Positions 31,451 through 42,483 of a stretch of 64,000 nt of DNA are shown one piece after another. The translations under genes were made by a program, and so were the position numbers. How positions within the stretch are numbered: the stretch's first letter is position 1; each line of letters starts with the position of its first letter. The notes beneath the pieces were generated by a model. That model was given only the letters and a program-made list of their open reading frames with translations, did no database searches and had not been told where the DNA came from. Source of the stretch: Prionace glauca (lineage: Eukaryota > Chordata > Chondrichthyes > Carcharhiniformes > Carcharhinidae); contig CM075760.1 in the NCBI GenBank assembly GCA_037974335.1, forward strand, positions 60,022,515 to 60,086,514, read 5' to 3'.

Positions 31451-31894
31451 ACCAGAGGGAGCGCTCACACCGATGAACAGATTCACCTTACACTGAGAGA
31501 ATCACATGTGCCTTCCTAAAACATCAGTGCAGAACACAACCTCAACAAGAGGAAAGGAACATTTGACGAATTATATTACTTAATTTCAACGCAGTTGAGC
31601 TCGCTGATCTTCTTATATTTCTCTGATCTCTTTTGTTTAGCAATTGTCTTTTGATCCAGTTTCCGTGCCTGTCAAGTATTCAGCAACTCAACCCCATCAG
31701 GTGCTGAAGTCTTTTTATCACGGCCTGTTCTCTGGGTTTATTTGATCCGAGAGTTTAGCTGCTTCAGAGAAAGTGTATACACAACGAGGAAATTTCACAC
31801 GGAAGTGACTGTGACCTTTAAAATACGATGTGGAGAAAGAGGTCATATACAGACACAAACTCAATTTACAAGATAATGGTTGGAATGCGATCTT

Positions 31895-32295
31895 CACATG
31901 TAATCAAGTCTCAAAGTTACAGGCAGTGTGAGTGGAGAGAGGGCCAAACACAAGTTAAAGGGGTGTGTATTGTCTCCAGACAGGATAGTTAGTGAGATTT
32001 TGCAAGCCCAGGCAAGTCGTGGGAGTTACAGATAGTATGACATGGACCAAGATCCCGGTTGAGTCCTCATGTGTGCGGAATTTGGCTGTCAGTTTCTGCT
32101 CAGCGATTCTATGTTGTCGTGTGTCATGGAGGCCACCATGGAGAACGCTTACCAGAAGATCAGAGGCTGAATGCCCGTGACTGCTAAAGTGTTCACCAAT
32201 AGGAAGGGAACATTCCTACCTGGTGATTATCGAGCGGTGTACATTCGTTGTCGTAGCGTCTGCATGGTCTCTCCACTGGTGTTGAGAGACTTCTT
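31895..32295 (-). mobile_element. Penelope-like fragment
   Basis: Related to 39,752-40,295 and to the arms of 15,485-16,364: GTGTATTGTCTCCAGACAGG, GCAAGCCCAGGCAAGTC, CCTCATGTGTGCGGAATTTG. Coding sense is minus. Highly diverged and broken. Confidence 0.7.
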
Positions 32296-32744
32296 ACTAC
32301 CTTTAAAATAGATATTGAGAATAGAATTCCCCCAATAAACTTCAGAATGTTTCCTTAATGCTGGAACGTTTGTGTTGCTATGAGTAACCCAGAATTTGCA
32401 GCTGCTAATTTACAGAGAAGGGTTTCATTCCAGCAACCCCATCTGGAAAAGTGCACCCGTTTCCCTATCGAGATGCTGAAAGCAGCCCAGCTCGAGTTGT
32501 TTTCTTTGAATATCAGCCAGCTCACTACTGAGAGATCTCACAGACTCATAGAGACATAATGGCTGACGTAGCAGGAAACTGGACACACTTGGGTTGATCC
32601 CAGGTTAATGAGACCTCTTGTGTGGTTGACAGTCACATTGGTGTTGTATCTGCCCGCGATTTTGTGCAACCCGCAGAAAATAGGGTTTCAACTATATTTA
32701 AATACAGTCTTTGTACAACAGTCAGACTGCTTTCCATCACTGTG

Positions 32745-33020
32745 AGTCCCAGCGATAGCACAGCGTCAATCAGTTACATACCCGTCAAATTGATGAATTT
32801 ACTCGGTGCCTGAAACTCTCCAAAGAAACGGATATATCTTCACCAAATATCGAGTTTTTCTTCAATATAAACAGGGGCTTTGTATCTGGATGTTGCCGGT
32901 ACCAGTATAAATTGTACTTGCTTATTGTTACATTATAAATACAAATAAAGTCACTGTTTCTCCTTCCGCCTCTAATTCTGAGGATAGCGACTGAGTGATA
33001 GAATCGCCATGGCTCAGACC
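32745..33020 (-). pseudogene. TCR V segment, decayed (relative of 53,815)
   Basis: The minus strand matches the V exon of the gene at 53,815: GATTCTATCACTCAGTCGC, GAAGGAGAAACAGTGACTTT, and LYWYRQHPDTKPLFILKKNS in FR2. FR1 Cys is lost and FR3 has stops. RSS kept at 32,706-32,744: CACAGTG, 23-bp spacer, nonamer ACAAAGACT. Confidence 0.88.
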
Positions 33021-33675
33021 TGGAAAAAAAAGTGTCCGAACGGAAATAGATCAGACAGACTGAATATTTAGTTCAGTTTTAAACCATGTTTATATAATGA
33101 AAGTCAATATGAAATGTGTTTGATTCACAGTTCCCCGTTAGGAATAGTCCCCAAACAACCCAAATGCCTCATTGTCACTCTGCATAAGGGGGAGTTGGAT
33201 ATTTGAAGACAAAATTTCCAAACTTCATCCTGTATATTTTGCTGCCTGCCGTGTCTCGGGAGGTTCTCACTGCATTTCCCTGTGTCCGGGGTGGTTCTGT
33301 GGGGTTAGTAGTTGGTGAGCTGGCTGCCAGTGAATGGATTCACCCTGAGCTGGGTTCAGTCAATGTTCTGATCGGACGAAATAGTTTCCTAGGTAGACAC
33401 GTGGGACGAGATTTGCAATCGGAAACATGGGGTTACTGATGGGGTTTATTTATTCCGGCTTCAATTCTCCATCTCTGATTCCAGTAGAATCGACATCCGT
33501 GAGCGGATAAAGCTCGAGTCTCAGCTTCTTTCATCAGCTCGACAGAGGGACGCCTCAACTGTAATTGGAGCGCGTTTGTGAATCCTTATTAATTCTTGTG
33601 ATTAGATCCATATTCTAATTCTACACTGAACTCCCTGGACAATTGTTTCAACAGAAGTTTGATGTGATCTGTAAA

Positions 33676-34008
33676 ATGCTCCGAATTCACAGATTCTCTT
33701 TGCTGTTTTTCACTCTGACCTGCACTGGGGTGACTGGAGCAGATGAGGTGACGCAGCTCCCTCGGCGGATGGTTGTGAATGAAGGGGGAACCGTATCCAT
33801 GAACTGTACCACGGCCACTGATTTTTACAGCTTGCATTGGTACAGACAGTCTCCGAATCAGCCACCGCAGTATCTGGTGACGGCCACAAGAGAATCCGAT
33901 GAAAGCCAGAGGATCACTGCCTCAATCGGGAAAGGCTCCAAATTCAGTGCCCTGACTGTGAGAGACGCCGGAGTTACAGACATCGCCACCTATCTCTGTG
34001 CCGTGAGC
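33676..34008 (+). CDS. TCR V segment with intronless leader
   Basis: One continuous frame: MLRIHRFSLLFFTLTCTGVT (signal peptide, cleavage likely after VTGA), then FR1 with the first Cys (VSMNC), FR2 LHWYRQSPNQPPQYLV, and the FR3 end TDIATYLCAVS. All V-domain landmarks are present. Most TCR V genes, and the five other intact ones here, have an intron in the leader; this one does not. An acceptor-like TTTCAACAG ends at 33,654, so a non-coding upstream exon is possible. The V must be joined to a J to be expressed; its product would be a TCR variable domain at the T-cell surface. Class is uncertain (TRAV or TRDV by general look). Confidence 0.87.
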
Positions 34009-34047
34009 CACAGTGTAACAAACACAGGGGGGTCCCATACAAAAACC
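34009..34047 (+). other. RSS, 23-bp spacer
   Basis: Heptamer CACAGTG (34,009-34,015), 23-bp spacer, nonamer ACAAAAACC (34,039-34,047): both elements match the consensus. RAG recombination site for the V at 33,676. Confidence 0.95.
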
Positions 34048-34342
34048 TGCATCGACTGCGAGAGACATCCTGGAGTATCGGTAGAGTGGTGGAATTATAA
34101 TAAAAAGCCCATTAACAAACGAAATGAACGCAACGCAAAATAAAATATAGAATCTACTGATTAACATTCCGTCAGAAATGAAGGTAGATGAAAACAGAGA
34201 TGGAGAAGGGAGAAGGGAGAAGCCGGAATGAGTGAGCAGCAATTGGAATTAGAGAAGTTGAATCTTCATAGAGAAGTGGAGAGAAAATGAGGAAATTATT
34301 GAAAAAGAAGTGGAAGACATTGAAAAAGAAAGCACTTAGCAG

Positions 34343-34616
34343 TGTGAGGATCAGAGCTCCCATCCTGAGCAGGTCGTGTCTCGGGAAGAGGAGCGGGTTG
34401 AACTCAGTTGTCAGCTCTCTGTTGCTACAGGCGATACAGTAGCCTGGTACAGACAAACACTGAGAGAACCTCCGACATTTAGCGCCTCCATTTACCAGGG
34501 GAATTCGACCTAAGGAAGTTACACACTGTCCTTTGACCGAGTAAAGAATTCCTACACCATTTCTATAGATGAGACGACGGTTCTGTTCTCCGGAATGTAT
34601 CTCTGTGCGAAGCAGA
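34343..34616 (+). pseudogene. TCR V segment with one stop
   Basis: V-type frame: EQVVSREEERVELSCQLSV, VAWYRQTLREPPTFSASIYQ, then a TAA stop after GNST, then SYTLSFDRVKNSYTIS and FSGMYLCAKQ. Cys, Trp and Cys landmarks are kept. The RSS is good: CACAGTG (34,617-34,623), 23-bp spacer, nonamer ACAATATCC (34,647-34,655). No leader exon was found; an acceptor-like TTAGCAG ends at 34,342. Confidence 0.85.
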
Positions 34617-35075
34617 CACAGTGAGACAAAGAGCGGATCCCCCTGTACAATATCCTGTTCACTGCTGTGTCTCCGCTGCACTTTTAAGTTTTCTGCAAAT
34701 CAGAAATGCCGTTGATGTTCTTGAATGTTACTTTCCCACATTTAATGTTCTATCTAATAGCGTTCTAACATCCTAAAGTTGTCATTAAAGATGCAGATTA
34801 TCGAAGCATATTAAGTCTTTAAAAAAAAACTTTCGTTGTTCCAAAAGCAAATTAAAGAGACAGGCAGAAAAATCTGTCTGTCAATTATCTAAATAAATAT
34901 TCTAGAAAAAGATAGGTAAATAGACAGATTGATAAGAGGTAGAGATGTTCAGAGTCAGATGCAGACAGATAGGTGGATAGACTGATAGTTAACTTTCTTT
35001 TGCCAGTATGTGTAAGAACTTTATTTAATTATCCCAGTATGTATCTATATATTAATTTTGTTCTTGTTTTCACAG

Positions 35076-35355
35076 CTGTATCTTGTCACTCGAAGACATT
35101 TCAGATATCGATGTATCGGGTAAATCAAGGACAGACCATCTCTCTTCATCACAATATTACTGTTACTGGGAATGAGTTTGTATTTTGGTACCGGCAATTC
35201 TCTGATCAAGCTCCAGAATATCTCGTTTCCATATTCAGAGATGGAACAACTGAGGGAAGATTTAAAGTATCTGTGGACAATGAGAAAGGATCCACCGGTC
35301 TCACTGTTAACACGGTCGAACTGTGTGATGCTGCGGTGAATACAGTGCAGTGAGA
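35076..35355 (+). pseudogene. TCR V segment, both cysteines lost
   Basis: Acceptor TTGTTTTCACAG ends at 35,075. The frame stays open through FR2 (FVFWYRQFSDQAPEYLVSIF) and FR3 (STGLTVNTVELCDAAVNT). However, the first Cys position reads LHHN and the YYC motif reads NTVQ. RSS at 35,356-35,394: CACAGTG, 23-bp spacer, weak nonamer AAAATAACT. It could still be recombined but could not fold as a normal V domain. Confidence 0.85.
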
Positions 35356-35769
35356 CACAGTGAAACAGAGAGATGCAAAGCCTGCAAAATAACTCACTCG
35401 ACATGGGGACTGTGGAGCCAACCATCCCGTGGCCTTTAGAACAGAGTATGTTTCAAGCCATATCGATAGAAAATGTTCTTCTTGTGAGTTATATGATGGA
35501 ATTAAAACAATATAGTTTATTGCTTCTAACAATAGAACTTGCAGAAAAACCCACATTGGAAATATACAAATTACTCCATGACTCATCAGAAAACTGAGAC
35601 AAATGGTCTTGTATCAATATCAAGCAACAAATGGAGAAAACTAAAAACAATAATAAAGGTATCAGATATAGAAAAGTAACATTGATGTAATAAAACCCAT
35701 AATAAACTGCTGCAATATAAACCCAGCGATATCATGTAACAATATTCGAGAACAACATAGAGGATCATT

Positions 35770-36240
35770 GCTTCACTGATGACGTCCGCTTTCGTTAAAC
35801 CTTGTAGAACCGTCACTTCCCCCTGTAACAGGTGACAGCTGGAGTTACAGGAAATATCTGTGCGTCTTCACACCACAAACCGCAGTGTATTTAGAGCAAG
35901 AGCTTGTAAGTGAATTACGGAAGACCCAGCACTGAAGGTCTTCTGGACAAGAAGTTTTGGGTTCGAAACCGCTTTGCAGCCTTTTGGCTACTGAGGTGTG
36001 TTCTTCACCTCGCCACCAAATGTTGAATATCAGGGCCTGAATTCTTCCAGTATGCTTAATGGCAGGTAGTGAGAACAGGAGAGTTTCCTGCTCACACATA
36101 CTGCAGGAGGTAATGAAAGCCACTGCAGTAATTTGTCTGGCAGAATCATGGAGCAATCTAATGGAAATCTGTAGTCACCTAGCGCCACGTCAGGGCATGG
36201 TGCCCGGAGGAATGAAGGGGGAGGGTGATGGTGGGCGGAC
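35770..36240 (+). repeat. Duplicated segment A (V-gene flank)
   Basis: Recurs inverted at 43,861-44,780. Shared landmarks: CTTGTAGAACCGTCA, GGTGACAGCTGGAGTTACAG, AATTACGGAAG, GGAAACTCTCCTGTT (reverse). In V-sense it lies downstream of the V gene at 37,372-38,280, as the other copy lies downstream of the V fragment at 43,575. Confidence 0.8.
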
Positions 36241-37310
36241 AGGAGATTAGAGAGTGATCTCTATAGAGCATTGTATTCTAATATCACTCGGTAGTCTGAG
36301 TACGACGTTTAGGGCAGTATGGATCCTCAATATGGCTCCTCAATGTAGCAGAAAGAGAAAGAGAGAGGATGGGAGGAAAGAGAGAGAGAGAGAAAGGTGT
36401 CCATTATTTGGTTCAAATTTGTGACAAGTTCAATGTAACCGGCACATACTTAAATTCCCCATTCCCTTTACTCCAGGGTCAGAGTGACGAGAATTTCTGA
36501 TTGAGAATTAAACATTTCCACTGCCTCCTGCGGTGATGAAGTTTGTAACCACAACAACTATAATGAAAATGAAATTCCTTAGGTTCGCAAATCCCATTTG
36601 ACCTCTGGAGTCTGTGAAAGGCGCTACATCATTAAAAGTACGATCTCTTTTTTCGAGGGATACTTGTTTGTACATTTTGGGTTCATTGTCTTTCTGTTTC
36701 CAGGGGAACCGATAATGTTTATCTTTAATTTCATTTTCGTTATTTCAGTTTGTTTTTTTTCCAGAATAGGTTAATGAGTGGTCACCACGCACTGGGACTT
36801 CCCGGATTCTGTCTTCAGTCCCTTCACAGATTCTTTCCCCTCCAGGAGAAACCGGCAGTCTATCCGGAACAATACTCCGGGAACTTACCGAGGAGACAGT
36901 GCAGTGTTTAGAAATGCTGCACCGTCAGAGCTGTCAGCCTCTCGATGACCTGTTAAATCTGGGGTACCGTCTTCCCTCTCAGGTGGAGGTGCCACATGGT
37001 CACTGTTTCCAAAAACAGCAAGAGAAACATCCTGTTCGGTATGTGTTCACCAATCACAATGACTGACACAGCCAGAGCGCTACAATATTACTGAATGAAA
37101 TAATATCATTGTGAGTCCAAAAATAGCTGCTGTGTTTATTACATAAAACACTTCGGGACATTAAAATTTACAAAAATATTCTCAAGCTCATTCTTTTAAG
37201 TGTCCCGGTGTTTTAATTTTGCAATATATTTGTTATTCATAAAAATATTCTCAGTAAAGATTGAGAAGTCGCTACGATTTCAGGTTTCATTTCAGACTCA
37301 CTCTGATCCG
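36241..37310. other. No gene recognised; GA-rich tract
   Basis: A short purine (GA) microsatellite at about 36,355-36,405. The rest has no recognised gene or repeat. Confidence 0.5.
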
Positions 37311-37332
37311 TTACGTTGCGTGAGGCTCTGAG

Positions 37333-37371
37333 AGTTTTTGTACAGGTTCAGCCCAGCTCTGTGTCTCTGTG
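37333..37371 (-). other. RSS, 23-bp spacer
   Basis: In V sense: heptamer CACAGAG (37,365-37,371), 23-bp spacer, nonamer ACAAAAACT (37,333-37,341). Belongs to the V gene at 37,372-38,280. Confidence 0.93.
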
Positions 37372-38280
37372 GGTCTCAGTGCGCAGTAATACACCCCGGA
37401 GTCTGTCAGCTCTGTTTTAGACACTTGCAGCGGGACGGTGCGGGTTGTATCATTGAGCTCCGCTGTAAAACGATCCCCGAGGGATGTCTCTGTTTTGTCG
37501 CTGTATCTATATCTCCTCAGCAGAAACTCCATGGACCCGCTGGAATGCTGTCGGTACCAGAATAAATAAGGAGTGCTGGTACTTGTAGCTGTGTAATTAC
37601 AGAGTAACTGAACAACATCTCCTTCAGTGACGGTGACTGCAGCCGGTGTCTGTGAAACAGAATCTCCTCCACAATGTCCTGTTAGAACGCAAAGAAATAT
37701 TAAACTAAATAATGCGACTTTACTCTGTCTCCTCCACCTACCCGCACCCCCCACTAGAATATGCCGTATTCTTGAGCAATAATCTCAAAAAGAAATCGCA
37801 AAGCACAACAAAAATATATTTCACAGTTCAGCGGATGGGAAGAGGAGGTGGTTGTGGCGATTAAATAAAGCTTCTATCACAAATATTCTGCTCTTTCTAA
37901 CGAGATCAGTTCCTCGCCTTCAATTCTTGTAACTGGAAACAGCTCACGGTCTGTCTGTTTGAAGTGTGGTATTTGCCAAAGTTATTCACTGGTATCAGAT
38001 GAGCTTCAACCTCAGACCAACTCATTCTCTCTCATTCCATGGGGGATTTGTGCCTAATCCCAACAGTGTTCAGTACTGAGACCAGCGAGATCCTGATAAT
38101 TTTTCAATGTTGAGTTCAATCTATTCCCTGACCACTCACCCCTGCCCCTCGCACTGAGCGAAGCGCAGGATAGAATATAATGCATGGCAAAGATGTGTAG
38201 CACAGCGTGGATCCATTTGTGAACCTACCGGTTAAAAGCGCTGCCGCTGTGAGGAATAAATGCAGAGTAAAATGAGACAT
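37372..38280 (-). CDS. TCR V gene (TRAV-like), two exons
   Basis: Leader exon 38,229-38,280: MSHFTLHLFLTAAALLTG, donor GTAGGT. Intron of 550 bp. V exon 37,372-37,678 after acceptor TTCTAACAG, in matching phase 1. The V domain reads GDSVSQTPAAVTVTEGDVVQ, LLCNYTA, YLFWYRQHSSGSMEFLLRRY and TDSGVYYCALR, with all landmark residues, and is TRAV-like. Upstream (V-sense) lie CCAAT boxes and a GACGTCA-type CRE-like site (near 38,410-38,420), as is common in TCR V promoters. Its orientation is opposite to the V genes at 33.7, 41.1 and 42.5 kb. Its 3' part, flank and intron recur at 43.6, 43.9-44.8 and 46.0 kb. Confidence 0.9.
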
Positions 38281-39568
38281 GTTTGTAGAGAGCTCGCGGC
38301 GAATTTGACCAGAACGGGTTGAATCTGAAGTTTTTTTAGTCAAGAGTGGAAAAGATCGAGTCATATCCGGGCCCTTGTTGATTGGTTTACTGCTGAAAAT
38401 GTCATCAGGTGACGTCCAATCAGCTTCAAGTTTCTATGTACTTCAATGCAACCAATGATCTCATAGCTCCTTCATTTACAATTCATACAATTGGCCGAGA
38501 GATGAAAGGAATAAAGTGAATTTGGTCATCCGGCGACAGGGGATTACTTTCCCTTTCAACTGTCATTTCAGGAACCGACTGATCCCCTGAGCGTTGATGG
38601 CTTTGTTCTAACATGGAGAATGACAATATCCATCCTCACAACAACATGACAAGGAGTTTGTTTTGAATCCTGTATGGGAAAGTATGGTGGGGAAGGATTT
38701 TTTTTTCTAAGTTGAGACATCGACTTCATTAGAAGTGATAGAATAATGAATGGTCTAAGATATTTCCATACGATGCTCCCTCAATTTCTAACTTTGCAAT
38801 GTGAGAAACCCTCTTTCAGAGTGGGAATATAGGTTGCCTCCCCATGACTGCTGATCAAAAGAGTGCCAAGCAGGGGAAAGCAGAAAAGATCAATATCTCC
38901 AATAAAAGCTCTAATAAAACAACGCAGGTGAGACAGATCAGGGTGAGAACAGCACAGGAAACCTGTGGGCGGGGCTACCATAGATAGTGTAGTCACAGGT
39001 AGTCCTGGTCTGGAGAGAATTGAACTCAATAATAATGTCACATTGGAATTCTACAACCTTGCCTCTCTGTAACAGTGGTAGCCAAATGTTCATTCCACAT
39101 TGCGGACCAGTAGACTCGGACCAGGAGTGTCAGTGTTCGTAAATGATTCAATACTTTGCAAAATCTTTAACAGTGATGCGGATGGGAAGCTGAGCAGCTG
39201 TATTAGAGAGGTTCTGAATTAATGTACAAGGTAACAGAAAAAGCTTTAAATGTTTACGTTAAAGACTGGGAAAGGGAAATGCGCACAATTTCCATAAACC
39301 AGGAAAGGCAAGAACAGTTAGGAACAAATGGGCAGAGAAACGCATTGAAAATCAAAACAAGGGAGTTACGGAATCTCAGACCGATTTGTCAATGTTGTGT
39401 CCATTGCAAATGTAAGTTAAAATCATCAACTAATGTAACTGTGAAACTGTAGCACATCAGTTGTTGTTTTGTTGTAATTCGATGAATCTCTGGCACTCTC
39501 ACTGTGGAATCTGAATTAGGGGCGCGTGTGCGCGCCCTGCTGGCACCTAACTGGAACTGCCAATGTGG
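38281..39568. other. V promoter, then no recognised feature
   Basis: About 38,281-38,430 is the promoter region of the preceding minus-strand V gene. From 38,430 to 39,540 I recognise no gene or repeat. Confidence 0.5.
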
Positions 39569-39608
39569 GGTTTTTGTACGGCATGCGTCATATCTCTGTA
39601 GCAGTATG

Positions 39609-39745
39609 GGCTTCATAGCACAGGAATACATGACGCTATCGGAGGTCACGGTATAACTGATCGTTAGCTTTGTAGTCTTGTTATTTTTATCAAGAACCAT
39701 GTACACTGGAGCTTTCCAGGCCTGCTGACGGTACCAGTGCAGGAA
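39609..39745 (-). pseudogene. TCR V segment 3' part, cut by insertion
   Basis: The minus frame reads WYRQQAWKAPVYMVLDKNNK, TTKLTISYTVTSDSVMYSCAMKP in FR2 to FR3 (Tyr-Ser-Cys at the end). RSS: heptamer CATACTG (39,602-39,608), spacer of 24 rather than 23 bp, nonamer ACAAAAACC (39,569-39,577). FR1, CDR1 and leader are missing; a Penelope-like element begins at about 39,750 where FR2 should continue. Confidence 0.82.
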
Positions 39746-39749
39746 GAAT

Positions 39750-40295
39750 TCTTACAACACCAGGCTAAAGTCCAACCAGTTTATGTACTAGTAAACACTC
39801 AAACTTTCGGAAACGCTATTCCTTCGTCAGGTTTGTGGAAAGTTCTGATCAGAGAAGGGCATATAAAGACACACACAGTTTACAGAATACTGATTAGAAT
39901 GCGAGTCTTTACAGCTAACCTGCTATTCAAGTCTTAAATGTGCAGACAATGTGAGTGGAGATAGCATTAAACATAGGTTAAAGAGATGTGTATTGTCTCC
40001 AGACAGTACAGTTAGTGAGATGTTGCAAACCCAGGCAAGTCACGGGGGTTACAGATAATGCGACATGAACCCAAGATCCCTGTTGAGGCCGTCCTCATGT
40101 GTGCGGAACTTGACTATCAGTCTCTGTTCAGCGACTCTGCGCAGTCGTGTGTCATGAAGGCCGCGTTGGAGAATGCTTACCCGAAGATCAGGGTCCGAAT
40201 GCCCGTGACAGCTGAAGTGTTCGCCAACAGGAAGGGAACAGTCTTGCCTGGTGATTGTCGAGCGATGTTCATTCATCCGTTGTCGTAGCGCCAGT
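39750..40295 (-). mobile_element. Penelope-like fragment, most complete copy
   Basis: Minus frame 40,049-40,276 reads VGEHFSCHGHSDPDLRVSIL and EQRLIVKFRTHEDGLNRDLG, a pattern I associate with the endonuclease-proximal end of Penelope-like elements. The 3' non-coding part has GTGTATTGTCTCCAGACAGT and ends in ACAACACCAGGCTAAAGTCC. Inserted in a V pseudogene. Confidence 0.7.
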
Positions 40296-40439
40296 TCTCA
40301 ATTTTGGTATGCTGAAAATGAAAGAAGATTAATATGTAAATGGCGAGCGATCACGAAACTCTGAGGTATAAATGAATTTGGCTGTCCTGGTCCAGAAATC
40401 ACAAGGGGTTAGTGTGCAAGTACAGCAATTAATTAGAAA

Positions 40440-40770
40440 ATAACATAGAATGTTATCACTTATTATGAGGGAATGTATTGCAAAAATAGGCAGGGCATGT
40501 TTCCGTTATACAGGGCATTTGTGAGACCATATTTGGAGAATTGTGCACAATACTTGCCTCCTTATCGAATGGTAATGCTTTAGAAAATATTCGAAGGTTT
40601 GTAAAACTATTACCAGAATGAGTAGGTTATTTTACAAAGAAAGAATGGTGATGCTGGGTTGCATCCACTGGAGTTTAGAAGAGAAAGAGGTAACTTTATT
40701 AAAACCTTTCAAACCGTAAGAGCTGTTAACAGGGTGGATGTGGAGTGGATGTTTCCACTTGGCCAGAATT
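40440..40770 (+). mobile_element. Old CR1 LINE fragment
   Basis: GGGCATTTGTGAGACCATATTT (RPYLENCAQ-like) and GAGTTTAGAAGAGAAAGAGG, with MHPLEFRRERGNFIKTFQTV in frame. A diverged CR1 C-terminus, about 300 bp upstream of the V gene at 41,067. Confidence 0.75.
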
Positions 40771-41066
40771 GTAGCTGTTACTGGATATTTCTGTGTCTCT
40801 ATGTTTCTCGGAGTGTATCTGTCTGGGCTCTTGGTTCTGTGTCTGTTTCTGATGCGGTTGTACTGTCCACGGGAGGGCGTTCTGTGATCACTTACAAAAC
40901 ATCACGGCCTCCTTCTTCAGAAAGTTTCTATTGACCCATATAAAATGGGAGGAGAAATAAACCCCAGCCAATGGTATGGCATACTCCTTCTCTTTCAAAT
41001 TCTCACATTCCAAATCGGTTATAGCCAGAGATTCGTGTTTCTGTTCCTGGAGTTCAGTCTGGAACC

Positions 41067-41547
41067 ATGAGGGTGAAAATATTTCTAACTCTGGTTATTG
41101 TCCTAATCGCAGGTCAGTGAAACTGGAATCTTCCAAAAGTACATCGTAATCCTTTTGCAATCTCCTTTTCCCATCGCTGTTTGATTATTGTCTTCCTCTT
41201 AATCCTAACCCACTGTGTGTCTGCTCTTTATCTTCAGAGATGAGTAACGGAGACTCGGTGTCCCAGTTGAAACCAAGAGTTGAAACAGCCGAGGGTGAAG
41301 ATTCAGCAATATCCTGCAATTACTCTGTATCGAGTTCAGCTACAAGCTATAGCCTGTTCTGGTATCGCCAGTATCCACACCGAGCTCCTCAGTATCTGCT
41401 CAGAGCCGATAGTTATGGGTTTAACGAGACGGCTCCCGGCTTTGAGCATTTCAGCGGGAATCTCAGCCTGAAACAAAGCACTTTTCACTTGTCCATGAAA
41501 AGTTTGAAGATGACAGACAGCGCCGTGTATTACTGTGCACTGAGACC
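41067..41547 (+). CDS. TCR V gene (TRAV-like), two exons
   Basis: Leader exon 41,067-41,112 (MRVKIFLTLVIVLIAG), donor GTCAGT, intron 125 bp, acceptor TTATCTTCAG, V exon 41,238-41,547. V domain: GDSVSQLKPRVETAEGEDSA, ISCNYSV, YSLFWYRQYPHRAPQYLLRA, KMTDSAVYYCALR; all landmarks intact. Similar in FR3 end (TDSxVYYCALR) to the minus-strand V at 37,372. A TATA-like CATATAAAAT lies at about 40,936. Needs a J and C segment, none recognised in the window. Confidence 0.92.
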
Positions 41548-41586
41548 CACAGTGAATAAGGCTCCCACGGACCTCATACAAAAACC
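41548..41586 (+). other. RSS, 23-bp spacer
   Basis: Heptamer CACAGTG (41,548-41,554), 23-bp spacer, nonamer ACAAAAACC (41,578-41,586): consensus heptamer and nonamer. Confidence 0.96.
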
Positions 41587-42300
41587 GGTGTAAGTTCACA
41601 TCATCAATGGTTCTGTATAAAAAAGTGTTGCATCTTGTCGACATATACAGAGAATTAAGACCACAACACAGCCCGGTCTGAATTGTATTCCCTCGCTGAG
41701 GTTAACGATCGTCACTGTTGAGAAATGTGACATTTGGCGCTCAGATTACTCCCGGATCAAACTCAATTACTTTCTAATCCAATACACACAAACACGCAGC
41801 TTTCCGGGGTGAATAACTTCATTAATTTGTACTCATCATCGTTCTGGATCAGGTGCCTAGCTGTAAGGCGACACATTTCCAAAGTGATCTGTTGTGAAAT
41901 TCAGCTCCAGTGTTGTCCCATTCTAAAGTTCCTTGAGTAGAAATAATGACTGAAATCTGTCCTTTCCCGGGACAAGAGTAACTCCGGTGAAACCGTAGGT
42001 CGATGTGGAGTTCTGTGACTTCTTATCCCATATTCATAAAACACCTCATTATTATTTATTGTCATGCTCTAGATGCACTCATTAGTATATGTTCATTAGA
42101 TCGATGATAAAATATTTAATTTTCCGCATTAATTAGAAAGAAAAATCTATCCAAAGAAATATTTTCACAATGAGTTCGGAGGAAAACGAGTTAAACCAAG
42201 GAACATACAGAATGTGAGAGAGAGAAAGAGGGAGGAAGTGTCGACACCCACAGCCAGGGACGGAATGTGATTGGTGAGTGTCAGCCCTATTAAACCTTTC
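41587..42300. other. No recognised feature
   Basis: Sequence between two V genes; AT-rich, nothing recognised. Confidence 0.5.
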
Positions 42301-42460
42301 ACTCACAGCGATTGGTCCACTGCTGACATCAGAGCTGAGACACCAGCCAATGATAGCACTGATAACCGGCCCCCAGTTTCCCAATGATTGAAGCTGCCTC
42401 TGACCTGAGTTTACTCTGTGATACAAGACTAGAAACAACAACACATTTTAAACAGTGTCG
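42301..42460 (+). promoter_or_regulatory. V-gene promoter with CRE-like site
   Basis: Upstream of the V gene at 42,484: GATTGGT (CCAAT reverse, 42,310), TGACATCA (42,324-42,331, CRE/decamer-like), AGCCAATGA (42,346). CRE-like elements are typical of TCR V promoters. Confidence 0.55.
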
Positions 42461-42483
42461 CCTTTTTCTTCCAAACAGGATCC

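Noticed and set aside
33676-34008. NAR-TCR type V domain
   Set aside because: It lacks the extra cysteines typical of the NAR V domain and has an ordinary FR2 (WYRQSPNQPP); it looks like a conventional TCR V apart from the missing intron.
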